NCBI GenBank assembly: GCA_030681195.1
Contig: JAUXXJ010000008.1
Span: 124,001 to 188,000 of the forward strand
Reading direction: 5' to 3'
Source of the DNA: Rhodocyclaceae bacterium
Lineage (GTDB): Bacteria > Pseudomonadota > Gammaproteobacteria > Burkholderiales > Rhodocyclaceae
DNA: 64,000 bases
Shown: positions 1 through 7,418 of the stretch, piece after piece
Numbering within the stretch: position 1 is the stretch's first letter
Layout: each line of letters starts with the position of its first letter
Program-made: the position numbers and the translations under genes
Notes under the pieces: generated by a model
The model's input: only the letters and a program-made list of their open reading frames with translations
Database searches by the model: none
Told to the model about the DNA's origin: nothing

Positions 1-1094
1 ATCGCAGCCGGCAGGCCAAACTCCTTGAGAATGCCTGGTCGCAACTGGCGCGCGACACGGCTGGCGGTGCCCATGGCCTGGTCGAGCAGGTTCTCGATCG
101 AGCGGGCCTTGGGGCTGATATCCGGGGAAAGCTTGCTAGCCAGTAGCGTGGCCTCAATCTTCAGTCGCACCAGAATGCTGCCGAGTTCGTCATGGATGTC
201 GCGGGCGATGCGCTCGCGCTCTTCTTCCTTGGCGGATTCGAGGTGTGAGGAGAGTGCCGCCAGTTGAGCGCGCGATTCGCGCAGTTCGGCCTCCGTTTGC
301 TTCGATTGCGAGATGTCGGTGGCAATGCCAGTCCATTGCACGGTGCCTTCATCATTGCGGTAGGGTACTGAACGCATGTCGATCCAGCTGATGCCATTTT
401 TCAGGCGGCCCTCCCAGATCAGGGCGTTGCCGGTATAGGCAGAGCTTTCGAGTGCTTCAACGAGGCGGGCCCGGTCATCGGCGTGAATGGCATCGAAAAA
501 ACGTCGGGCGGTGCCGCGCAATTCATGCTGCTTGAGCCCCAGCAGGCGCAGCGACCCTTCACCGACATAGAGGAAGCGATAGCCGCCTTCCACATCGCGC
601 TGCAGGTGGAACACCAGTCCAGGCAGGTTGGAGGTCAGCGCACGCAGGCGGGCCTCGCTGTCATGCAGCATCTCAAGGGCGGCGCGGTGGTCGGCACGAT
701 GGCTTGCTTCGCGTACCTCGCGTTCAACGGCTGGCGCAAGCCGGGCGAGCCGGTCGATGAACACCACGTCATGCGCACCTGCGGACAAGGCCTTGATCGC
801 GGTACGCTGGTCAGCCGGGTCGGCAATGAGGATGAGCGGGGTGTCGAGATTGCGGTCGCGCAGGGTTTTCAGGCTGGTGGGGGGCGCACAACCCGCATGG
901 TTGAGCCAGTGCAGCACGGCATCCCAGCGCTTTTCTCGCAGTTGTGCGCGCAGTTGCGCGGCGCCGGGGACGATTTGAAATGCCGGGCGGCTGTTTTCGC
1001 TGTGCCAGCCGGTCGCCAGTTGCTCGGCCATGGCGGGCACAGTGCAAACTACCAGCAACTGGAGCGTGGCATCCTGAACAGGTTGAACGGACAC
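1..1094 (-). CDS. PAS-domain sensor histidine kinase (NarX/UhpB type), partial at the left edge
   Basis: The frame is open on the minus strand from a GTG at 1094 to the window edge, so the C-terminal ATPase part is missing. The N-terminal ~120 residues look like a receiver-like domain (a TPLILIADP strand and an SAGAHDVV segment). A PAS domain follows (GLVFHLQRDVEGGYRFLYVG, then a PAC-like end at WTGIATDIS). A HisKA_3 dimerisation segment comes next, with the phosphorylatable His in ERIARDIHDELGSIL. This fits a two-component sensor of the NarX/UhpB class that would pair with a LuxR-type regulator outside the window. GTG is preferred because the receiver-like fold begins close to it; an internal ATG at 1031 is the alternative. 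No ligand can be inferred. Confidence 0.85.
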   Translation of the reverse strand, partial: MSVQPVQDATLQLLVVCTVPAMAEQLATGWHSENSRPAFQIVPGAAQLRAQLREKRWDAVLHWLNHAGCAPPTSLKTLRDRNLDTPLILIADPADQRTAIKALSAGAHDVVFIDRLARLAPAVEREVREASHRADHRAALEMLHDSEARLRALTSNLPGLVFHLQRDVEGGYRFLYVGEGSLRLLGLKQHELRGTARRFFDAIHADDRARLVEALESSAYTGNALIWEGRLKNGISWIDMRSVPYRNDEGTVQWTGIATDISQSKQTEAELRESRAQLAALSSHLESAKEEERERIARDIHDELGSILVRLKIEATLLASKLSPDISPKARSIENLLDQAMGTASRVARQLRPGILKEFGLPAA

Positions 1095-1155
1095 AGTGAT
1101 TAGCTTTACTACAGGGAAAGGTGCATTCTATGAGAACAGGCGCGTAGTGCCTGGT

Positions 1156-1161
1156 TATAAT
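1156..1161 (+). promoter_or_regulatory. -10 box of the tRNA-Thr promoter
   Basis: A perfect TATAAT lies 12 bases before the tRNA 5' end. No convincing -35 hexamer is visible at 16-18 bp upstream. A C/G-rich discriminator (gcgccccgcg) follows, as in stringently controlled stable-RNA promoters. Confidence 0.6.
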
Positions 1162-1172
1162 GCGCCCCGCGT

Positions 1173-1248
1173 GCCGGCATAGCTCAGTTGGTAGAGCAAC
1201 CGCCTTGTAAGCGGTAGGTCACCAGTTCGACTCCGGTTGCCGGCACCA
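1173..1248 (+). tRNA. tRNA-Thr (anticodon TGT)
   Basis: All cloverleaf parts are visible. The acceptor stem GCCGGCA pairs with TGCCGGC, the anticodon stem ACCGC/GCGGT holds loop CTTGTAA with anticodon TGT, the T-arm has TTCGACT, and CCA is encoded. Its 3' 49 bases are the integration site of the adjacent element and the integration leaves it intact. Confidence 0.97.
1200..1248 (+). repeat. Left att repeat (tRNA-Thr 3' end)
   Basis: This is the first copy of a 49-bp perfect direct repeat, the second being at 19993-20041. It covers the anticodon arm through CCA of tRNA-Thr, the usual target of tyrosine integrases. Identity stops at both edges (a1199 versus g19992, and a1249 versus c20042). Confidence 0.95.
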
Positions 1249-1264
1249 ATGAATTCAAGCAATT

Positions 1265-1297
1265 AGCCCAACTCTCAAGGTTGGGCTTTTTGTTTTG
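1265..1297 (+). terminator. Rho-independent terminator after tRNA-Thr
   Basis: An 8-bp stem AGCCCAAC/GTTGGGCT with a 7-base loop is followed by a T-rich run (TTTTTGTTTT). It sits 17 bases after the tRNA. It lies inside the element end, so the element appears to bring its own terminator for the tRNA transcript. Confidence 0.85.
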
Positions 1298-1306
1298 TTG
1301 GGTTTG

Positions 1307-1323
1307 TGTAGGGGTCATGTAGG
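1307..1323 (+). repeat. Left pair of TGTAGG repeats, candidate integrase arm sites
   Basis: TGTAGG occurs at 1307 and again at 1318, 11 bp apart. The same hexamer pair with the same 11-bp spacing and orientation is present near the right end at 19847 and 19858. Tyrosine integrases bind short arm-type repeats inside each att end, so this pair is a good candidate. This is inference from position and geometry. Confidence 0.5.
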
Positions 1324-1363
1324 TTTTTCGGTCAATGCTGGTGCGCACTGTATGCTGCTTAGC

Positions 1364-1765
1364 ATGGACATCAGAGATGCTTTGAAGGCTACCACACCGC
1401 CCGAAGACGACCCCCGGTCAGCAGCTAACGTCGCCCGGCGCAGGTCATTGAGTATCGCCGAGCGCGACCCTCAAGGCAGACTGCTTCCCGGCAGCACTCT
1501 TCCCGGCGCTGGCCGTAGGGCCGAAGGCGTGACTGTCACCATGCTGGCCCGAAGCCATACCGACATTGCCGTCGCCCTGCTGGCCAAGGCTGTCGTGGAT
1601 GAAACGCAGCCGATGGCCGCGCGAGTGACTGCCGCCCAGGCTTTGCTGGATCGTGGCTGGGGGAAAGCGCCGATCCAAGTTGATGTCCAAGTGCGTGCCC
1701 GATTCGACTCGTTCTTGCGTGATGTTGGACTAGCGGCGCAATGGGAACGGGATCATCCAGCCTGA
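1364..1765 (+). CDS. Hypothetical protein of the element, possibly DNA-associated
   Basis: The product has 133 residues starting at MDIRDALK; upstream starts in the same frame are possible (1352, 1295) but have no better ribosome site. The segment from ALLAKAVVDE to LDRGWGKAP is a short helical stretch of the kind seen in small phage or island proteins of terminase-small-subunit-like character. The N-terminal half is polar and proline/arginine-rich. It is the only rightward gene of the element. I do not recognise a specific family. Confidence 0.55.
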   Translation: MDIRDALKATTPPEDDPRSAANVARRRSLSIAERDPQGRLLPGSTLPGAGRRAEGVTVTMLARSHTDIAVALLAKAVVDETQPMAARVTAAQALLDRGWGKAPIQVDVQVRARFDSFLRDVGLAAQWERDHPA

Positions 1766-1778
1766 TGGGGTAGCGGAT

Positions 1779-1954
1779 AAACGTGTCCGCTCCCGTTACA
1801 CGGTTCTAAGGATAGTAGATGGACGTGTCCGCCCCAGTTACGCGTCCTCAATGGTAGAGGATGCCGTGTCCGCCCCCGTTACAAGGCAGATCGATACGCC
1901 CTAATGTTGATGGATGGGGTGGTGGGTACGTTTGTCCGCTCCCGATACAAACGT
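1779..1954 (+). repeat. Array of four hairpin repeats with constant loop and covarying stems
   Basis: Four copies have an 8-base left arm, an 11-base loop close to CCGCTCCCGTT and an 8-base right arm. They lie at 1779-1805, 1821-1847, 1862-1888 and 1928-1954. The arm ends TGT and ACA are nearly constant but the outer arm bases differ and change together: GGACG pairs with CGTCC, TGCC with GGCA, ACGTT with AACGT. Copy 4 is a perfect stem. A short conserved spacer (near GGTAGNNGAT) separates units of 42-66 bp. No gene is seen between 1766 and 2266; the DNA from 2160 to 2266 is A/T-rich and holds nothing else I can name. Confidence 0.8.
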
Positions 1955-2266
1955 CCAAGGGTAGCCGAAGAGGTCGCGGTCAGGTCGGCCTGGGTCACGC
2001 TGTCCGGCATGCGGGATGGTGAGCTGCTGCCGGTGCGTCGGGCCTTCGTCCAGTCCGACCGCCCGACCGCCGACCAACTACCGCCCCCCCCCGGCCTGTA
2101 CCCCGAAACGCCAAACGGTCATGTTCTGAGTAGCCCCACCGACCCCAGTCCCAATTTTTGAAAATTTCTTGATTATCGGAATTACTTCTGGGTAAGTCGT
2201 GCCAAAAGTTATTTCATAAATATCGAGTCAGCAAGATAGGATTAAAAACAGTACGACGAGAGACGA

Positions 2267-3754
2267 TCATATAAATGCCAACTTAATATCATCGACTAGC
2301 TTGGCCGCAGCTTCACCGTTCTGATTCAGCCATGCAAGCGTCAATCTGTCGCGTAGTTTCTCAACGTCAATCCCCATTTCACTTGCCAGCGCAGGAAAGA
2401 CTTTTTTGGCCCACTTACTTCCTGTGTGGTCTATACCTGCAATCTTGGCTCGTCCGAATGCATCACCAATACCATGCATGAGTCCCTCAGCCTGCGCGAT
2501 ATTTTCATCGGATAGAAGCAACTCTTCTGGCGCCAAGTCACCTGGCAAGGAGAAAACATGGTCACCAGCAGCATTGCCAATATCAGCGTCTCTTACGCCG
2601 ACAGCCCGCACTCCCTCTCCCCGGAATGACTGAACCATTCTGTAAACATCATGTGTATTTCCAACAGGGACGATACTCGTATGGTGTAGAAGTGGCCTAT
2701 CAAATCGTTCAAGAATATCGATCAGGAATAGTTTCGCCACAGAGTCCTCGACCAATATCAAATCGTTATTTGATTTAACGACTGACGACAGTTCCCGTGC
2801 TGCTTGGATTGATGGAATGTTGGGCACAACGTCTACACCAGTCTTTCTCCGAGCCAGTAGGATTCGTGCCGATCCCGGTAACGCCTCAAACAGTTCAGCA
2901 GAGTGCGTCGTCAATATGATCTGGTGCCCTTTTCGTTTTGCCAAATTCATAAAGTACCAAGCTAGGCCACGTTGCGCATCTGGATGTAGCGTGATCTCTG
3001 GTTCTTCAATTAGAACTAATGACCTTTCCGGGAGGGCCTCCAAAGCACGCATCAGCCGGATTATCTTTTGTTCACCTGCCCCCATATGAGGCTCAGAATA
3101 GCCAAGGACACCACGTTTAACAAGTGGCAGAACGTCGTTCCAGCTACCCTTTTCCAATCCAACTGTTTGCATTACTCCCGAGTCATATGTAATGCCCAAA
3201 ACCTTCGACATGGAAGTGATTAGGTTCGCGTCGAATGGCGCACTGGCTTTCAGTTCGATCTGCGAACGGAACACATGAAGCCGATCCTTACGTTCTATGC
3301 GAGGAGCGAATGTGGAAATACCGAAAAACTGAACGAACCGTTCTGGATTGTTCCGACGAGGGTAATCCCAGCGAGTCCTATCCTTGCGATATGGAATGGG
3401 CACAACAGGGCAATCGTTCCAGAAACTGAAGCTGACAGATGAGTCTTCACCAAAGGCTGCTGTTTCGTCTTTCAACGCATTACGAACCCATTCGCCAATT
3501 TTGTAGTTTCGTCCCCCTTGGGCACTGACATACGCCGCCGAACAAAGCTGCAATATCGTCGTTTTTCCACTTCCGTTTGTTCCCGCGATTGCAGTCACCG
3601 GCCAAGAAAATTCAACGTCTGCATTTATTCCACGAATCGACCTTACAGCAATGCACTTCAAAATATTTCCGAAACGACCATTGCGAGCTGCCGGATTGCA
3701 CCAAATTTCCGACAAGTCCTCGATGGCGTTATTGAAGTCAGTCTGCGTGGTCAT
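2267..3754 (-). CDS. OLD-like AAA ATPase with TOPRIM-like C-terminus
   Basis: The product has 495 residues. An ABC/SMC-type ATPase fills the first ~320: Walker A GTNGSGKT at 58-65, Walker B SLVLIEEPEITLHP near 245-258, and an H-loop in ILTTHSAEL. The C-terminal part has ILVEDSVAK near 335 and VRDADIG near 387, resembling the acidic motifs of a TOPRIM nuclease, though the usual EGxxE is altered. OLD-family proteins act in phage defence, often with a partner. It starts 3 bases after the helicase stop, so it is the last gene of the defence operon. Its DNA is visibly more A/T-rich than the helicase and methylase genes, suggesting separate acquisition. Its target is unknown. Confidence 0.82.
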   Translation of the reverse strand: MTTQTDFNNAIEDLSEIWCNPAARNGRFGNILKCIAVRSIRGINADVEFSWPVTAIAGTNGSGKTTILQLCSAAYVSAQGGRNYKIGEWVRNALKDETAAFGEDSSVSFSFWNDCPVVPIPYRKDRTRWDYPRRNNPERFVQFFGISTFAPRIERKDRLHVFRSQIELKASAPFDANLITSMSKVLGITYDSGVMQTVGLEKGSWNDVLPLVKRGVLGYSEPHMGAGEQKIIRLMRALEALPERSLVLIEEPEITLHPDAQRGLAWYFMNLAKRKGHQIILTTHSAELFEALPGSARILLARRKTGVDVVPNIPSIQAARELSSVVKSNNDLILVEDSVAKLFLIDILERFDRPLLHHTSIVPVGNTHDVYRMVQSFRGEGVRAVGVRDADIGNAAGDHVFSLPGDLAPEELLLSDENIAQAEGLMHGIGDAFGRAKIAGIDHTGSKWAKKVFPALASEMGIDVEKLRDRLTLAWLNQNGEAAAKLVDDIKLAFI

Positions 3755-3757
3755 TGC

Positions 3758-6553
3758 TCACCATCCATGAGAAAGCAACTCCCTCATGCTCGATGCGTTT
3801 AGAACGGAAGCGCAGGTTTCCCAGTCGGCATCTTCCACCTTGCTGTATTTCGTATCAAACGGATTTCGTGTCGCGGTCGTCCGGTCGATGAGCTGATTGG
3901 CCGCTTGCTCGTCGTTGAGTGCCACCTGCACCCACACATCTTCCAGCGTGTCGGGAATCTGGCCAAACAGTCCGTGGATCGCCTCAAGACGGTCGGCCAG
4001 TACTTGATGGACACGATCCTCGACCGAGCCACGGTAGCGCAGATTGGCGATCCAGATTTCGCTGCGCGCCTGGCCAATGCGCTGGATGCGGCCCTTGCGT
4101 TGTTCCAGCCTGGTCGGGTTCCAAGGCAAGTCGATGTTAATCAGTGTGCCGAGACGCTGAAGATTCAGACCCTCCGAGGCCGCATCGGTGCCGAGCAAGA
4201 GTTTGAGATCACCAGCGCGAACGCGGGCTTTCAGCACATTCCGATCACAACGTTGAAACTTGCCGTCACGCCATAGCCCGGAGCGATTGCTGCCGGCATA
4301 CAGGCCGATGTCCATGCCTGCAAACTCGGCGCGCTTGGCCATTTCATCGCCGATCCAGCGCACTGTGTCGTAATACTGCGAAAACAGAATGCAGCCCAGA
4401 TCGAGCCAGCTACGGCTGACACCTGGATGAGTGCCGCGCAGATAGCCAATCAGCGCTTCCAGCTTTGGATCGTTATTGCCACCTTGTTTAAGCAGATCGA
4501 GGCAACGGCGCAATGAGGCTATTTCCGCGTCTGTGAAATTCTTGAAATCGCTGACGCCCTGCGGTGGCCGTCCGACCTGCGCCGGCATTTCTTCCTCGGC
4601 GTCATCCTCGTCCTCATCATCCAGCGTATCCGGCTCTTCGCCGAGCAGTTTGGCGACGGTACGGCGACCGGCTTCCATCGAGCTGCCCATGCGCCGCAAC
4701 AGCAGTGTCTTGAAAAACCCCGCGCCTTTAACCCTCTGCTGAAGCAACTGGGAAAACGCTTCCGCCTCTTGATACGCATCACGCAAATAACTGCCAAGAG
4801 TCAGCGCGCCCGTCTCATCTTCGCCGAATAGTTTCACCGTTACCTTGGGCAAGAAGTATCCGCCCGTCGCCGGATTGATCGTCGCTTCAAGATAAGCCCG
4901 CGTGCGGCGAACGATACAGCGCAGCAGCGGATTGAAGTTTTCGCCGTAGTTGGGCAATAGTCCGTTTTGAAGTTGAACACGGCGAATCGCAGGCGACAAG
5001 TTATCGAGACTCTCGGGAGTGAACTGCCAGCGCGTGTCGCTGGCATCCAGGCTGCGACGAATACGGTCAAATGCGGGGTCTTCAAACTTTGAGGGGAGCG
5101 GGTCGCGCACATACTCCCACCCTTCGCGGGCATCAGCGCTGGGCACGGTAGCGTCACCCGTTGCAATATCAAGGCAGCGGCTGGCCTGAAACCATGGGCT
5201 GGTATGTGTCCAGCCACCAAGCACGCCCTCATTGCCATGCGAAAGGGTATGCAGTAAATCCCACGCCTCGACCGGGTGCAGCTGCACCGGGGTCGCGGTA
5301 GCCAACAACATACTTTTGGTCTTCGGGCCAATCTCGCGCAGGAAAGTCATCAGCTTGTTCGGATCAGCGCGCTCGTTGATTTCATCGGCATTCGCCTCCA
5401 CCTTCGGCACCTTGCGGCGGCGAGCGCGGTGCGCTTCATCGACGATTACACAGGTGTAACGCCGACTCAGCAATTGACTTACCGCCTCCGACAAGCCGCG
5501 CACCACCAATCCCTGCGACACCAGCCCAATGCGGCGCGGGCACTTGCCGAGCGACTTTGCGCCATCCGACGGATATTCCAGATCGTTCTCGTCCACCCAA
5601 GCCCGCCCATTCCAGCGGGCCGAAGGCAGCAATAACAACTCCATCAACTCATCCTGCCACTGTTGCAGCAGTGGCTTGGGCGCCAGCACCAGAATCGGGC
5701 CGCCATCGGGATCGTCGAGCGCCATCAGCATCGCCGCCATCGCCAACTGAACGGTTTTCCCCAAGCCCACCTGATCGGCCAGAACCAGCCGCGCACCGCC
5801 CAGCCGATGCCGTTCCAGTGCCAAGCGGGCGAAATACTTCTGATGCGGCCACAGTCCCTGTTCGCGGCGATAGACCGGCGTTTCTACGGCGGCAGCGGCA
5901 GCGGCAGCCGTCGGGTCAACAATCGCTTGTAACTCGGTTGGTTCAATCACCTTGCGTGAAATGATCCGTTCCACGTCTTGCACGATGAATGGACAGCAGG
6001 CCAGATCGATAGCACGGGCATCGTTCCACAGCGCGTCAAATTCCTCCTGCACCCAGGCAATCGTTTCTGGATCGTCGTCTTCCCAGAGCAGCTCGTAATT
6101 CAGCTTCCAGGCCGAGAGGCTTTCATTGACGCTGCCCATGAAGGCCGTTGCCGAGCCATCGGCGCTGCGTACTACACCGGCTTTGCCATGGATCAGCCCG
6201 AAAGCGGAATCGGGCAACACCCGCACTTCCATCTTCTTGCTGGTCAGGGCGGCATACAGCGCCTGGTAACGCGGCAGCGCCGCAGGGGGCGCGTCTTCGG
6301 GCTTGCCCGCACACCAACTGCGGCGCAACGCCGCTTGAGCCGCCGCAGCGGTAATCAGGTCTTGCGGGTCAAGGTCAGAGTTGCAAATGATGCGTACCGG
6401 CCCGGCAACGCTGGCAATAGCTTCTCCGGCTATCTCAAACAGGCTGGAACGAAAATAGCCTGCGATGCGGTCGTAAGAAATTGCCCCCGTCAGGCGTTGT
6501 TTCAGTACGCTTTGATCGAGTCGGCTACGCCTGCTGGAATGGCGCTGAATCAT
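3758..6553 (-). CDS. PLD-domain SNF2-family helicase (defence-associated)
   Basis: The product has 931 residues. The N-terminus is phospholipase-D-like: GAISYDRIAGYFRSS, then IHGKAGVV near residue 122 and FMGSVNES, giving an HxK motif. An SNF2/helicase core follows: Walker A QVGLGKT near 263, DEAH in VIVDEAHRAR near 371, motif III LLATATP, and motifs V-VI in GTDAASEGLNLQ and RIQRIGQAR near 829. This architecture is common in DISARM-like and Hma-type loci, where it would translocate on or cleave foreign DNA. Its ATG follows directly on the stop of the BRO-N gene (TGAATG). An acidic low-complexity loop (DDEDEDDAEEE) lies in the middle. Confidence 0.9.
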   Translation of the reverse strand: MIQRHSSRRSRLDQSVLKQRLTGAISYDRIAGYFRSSLFEIAGEAIASVAGPVRIICNSDLDPQDLITAAAAQAALRRSWCAGKPEDAPPAALPRYQALYAALTSKKMEVRVLPDSAFGLIHGKAGVVRSADGSATAFMGSVNESLSAWKLNYELLWEDDDPETIAWVQEEFDALWNDARAIDLACCPFIVQDVERIISRKVIEPTELQAIVDPTAAAAAAAVETPVYRREQGLWPHQKYFARLALERHRLGGARLVLADQVGLGKTVQLAMAAMLMALDDPDGGPILVLAPKPLLQQWQDELMELLLLPSARWNGRAWVDENDLEYPSDGAKSLGKCPRRIGLVSQGLVVRGLSEAVSQLLSRRYTCVIVDEAHRARRRKVPKVEANADEINERADPNKLMTFLREIGPKTKSMLLATATPVQLHPVEAWDLLHTLSHGNEGVLGGWTHTSPWFQASRCLDIATGDATVPSADAREGWEYVRDPLPSKFEDPAFDRIRRSLDASDTRWQFTPESLDNLSPAIRRVQLQNGLLPNYGENFNPLLRCIVRRTRAYLEATINPATGGYFLPKVTVKLFGEDETGALTLGSYLRDAYQEAEAFSQLLQQRVKGAGFFKTLLLRRMGSSMEAGRRTVAKLLGEEPDTLDDEDEDDAEEEMPAQVGRPPQGVSDFKNFTDAEIASLRRCLDLLKQGGNNDPKLEALIGYLRGTHPGVSRSWLDLGCILFSQYYDTVRWIGDEMAKRAEFAGMDIGLYAGSNRSGLWRDGKFQRCDRNVLKARVRAGDLKLLLGTDAASEGLNLQRLGTLINIDLPWNPTRLEQRKGRIQRIGQARSEIWIANLRYRGSVEDRVHQVLADRLEAIHGLFGQIPDTLEDVWVQVALNDEQAANQLIDRTTATRNPFDTKYSKVEDADWETCASVLNASSMRELLSHGW

Positions 6554-7405
6554 TCACTCATCCGTTTTCTTCAATCGTTTTGCTGGGCCACTTTTTAACT
6601 GCTTGAAGTTCTCGGTCGAGATCACCGGCTTGCCACTCTGCTTCTCAATGTCCTTGCGTGTTCTGCCGGCTACCGCACCGCCATCCTTAGCGTCTTTTTT
6701 CAGCGGCGCGATACCCTGCGAATCACGGTCACGGTGCAATTTGGTGGTCGTTGCTTCTCCGAGCATGGTCAGGATCAACTCGATGTCGGTCATGTGGTCG
6801 CGCAAATTTTCTCGCGCCAGCGACTTCACCTGCTTGTATTCGTCCACTTTCAGATCGAAAGTGCCCTGCATGATCTCGTTGGTCAGAATGGCAAACTCCA
6901 CGCTGGAAGCAACGCCGCGCGCCTTCCACTCATCGGTCAAATCCTGCCGCACCGCGATACCGCGCAGGCGCTTGTCGATCCATTCCTTCGGGTAGCCCTT
7001 CTTTTCGTATAACTCCTGCATTCGCGCCATCGACAGTTCGGGGTTCTCGATTTCATCCAGACGCTCCTTGCCCACCTTGGCCAGCCAGCGCTTGAGCGGC
7101 TCCACCTTGGGCGACGGGATAGACTGAATCACCCGGAACAGGGTTTCGGTATTGGCGCAGTCCGTCAGTCGCTGCTTGCCGTCCGGGGCAAGCATTTTCA
7201 ACTGTCCGATTTTTTCGGACACTTCAAAATAACCCTCGGCAATGAGTTTCTTCTTGAGGTCGTTCCAGTACTTGCGCGGGCGGTCGCCCCCTACCAGCGC
7301 CTCAATCACGTCAATGATCGAAAACCACCATTCCCCCGCGTGCAGGGCTTTGCGTATCTCGCGCCCCTCAAATGCGGCCAGGTTTAACTTTTCTTCTTGA
7401 CCCAT
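6554..7405 (-). CDS. BRO-N domain protein embedded in the defence operon
   Basis: The product has 283 residues. The first ~110 match the BRO-N/antirepressor type (EWWFSIIDVIEALVGGDRPRKYWNDL, then a charged helix). The rest is helical and lysine-rich with a basic tail, like DinD-type proteins. BRO-N proteins bind DNA and are often phage antirepressors or SOS-linked factors. Here the gene sits between the methylase and helicase genes with a GAGAGGG ribosome site 13 bases after the methylase stop, so it is cotranscribed. A regulatory or sensing role is an inference from context. Confidence 0.78.
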   Translation of the reverse strand: MGQEEKLNLAAFEGREIRKALHAGEWWFSIIDVIEALVGGDRPRKYWNDLKKKLIAEGYFEVSEKIGQLKMLAPDGKQRLTDCANTETLFRVIQSIPSPKVEPLKRWLAKVGKERLDEIENPELSMARMQELYEKKGYPKEWIDKRLRGIAVRQDLTDEWKARGVASSVEFAILTNEIMQGTFDLKVDEYKQVKSLARENLRDHMTDIELILTMLGEATTTKLHRDRDSQGIAPLKKDAKDGGAVAGRTRKDIEKQSGKPVISTENFKQLKSGPAKRLKKTDE

Positions 7406-7418
7406 ATTGCCCTCTCAA

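Noticed and set aside
483-1103. Long rightward open frame over the left-edge kinase
   Set aside because: It is antisense to a frame with clear PAS and HisKA_3 motifs and encodes no recognisable protein.
1779-1954. CRISPR array
   Set aside because: Only four units, the repeats are hairpins with variable arms, spacers are short and similar to each other, and no cas genes are near.
1904-2161. 85-residue frame after the hairpin array
   Set aside because: It begins just before hairpin copy 4 and runs through it, has no ribosome site, and is Pro/Arg-rich with no family features.
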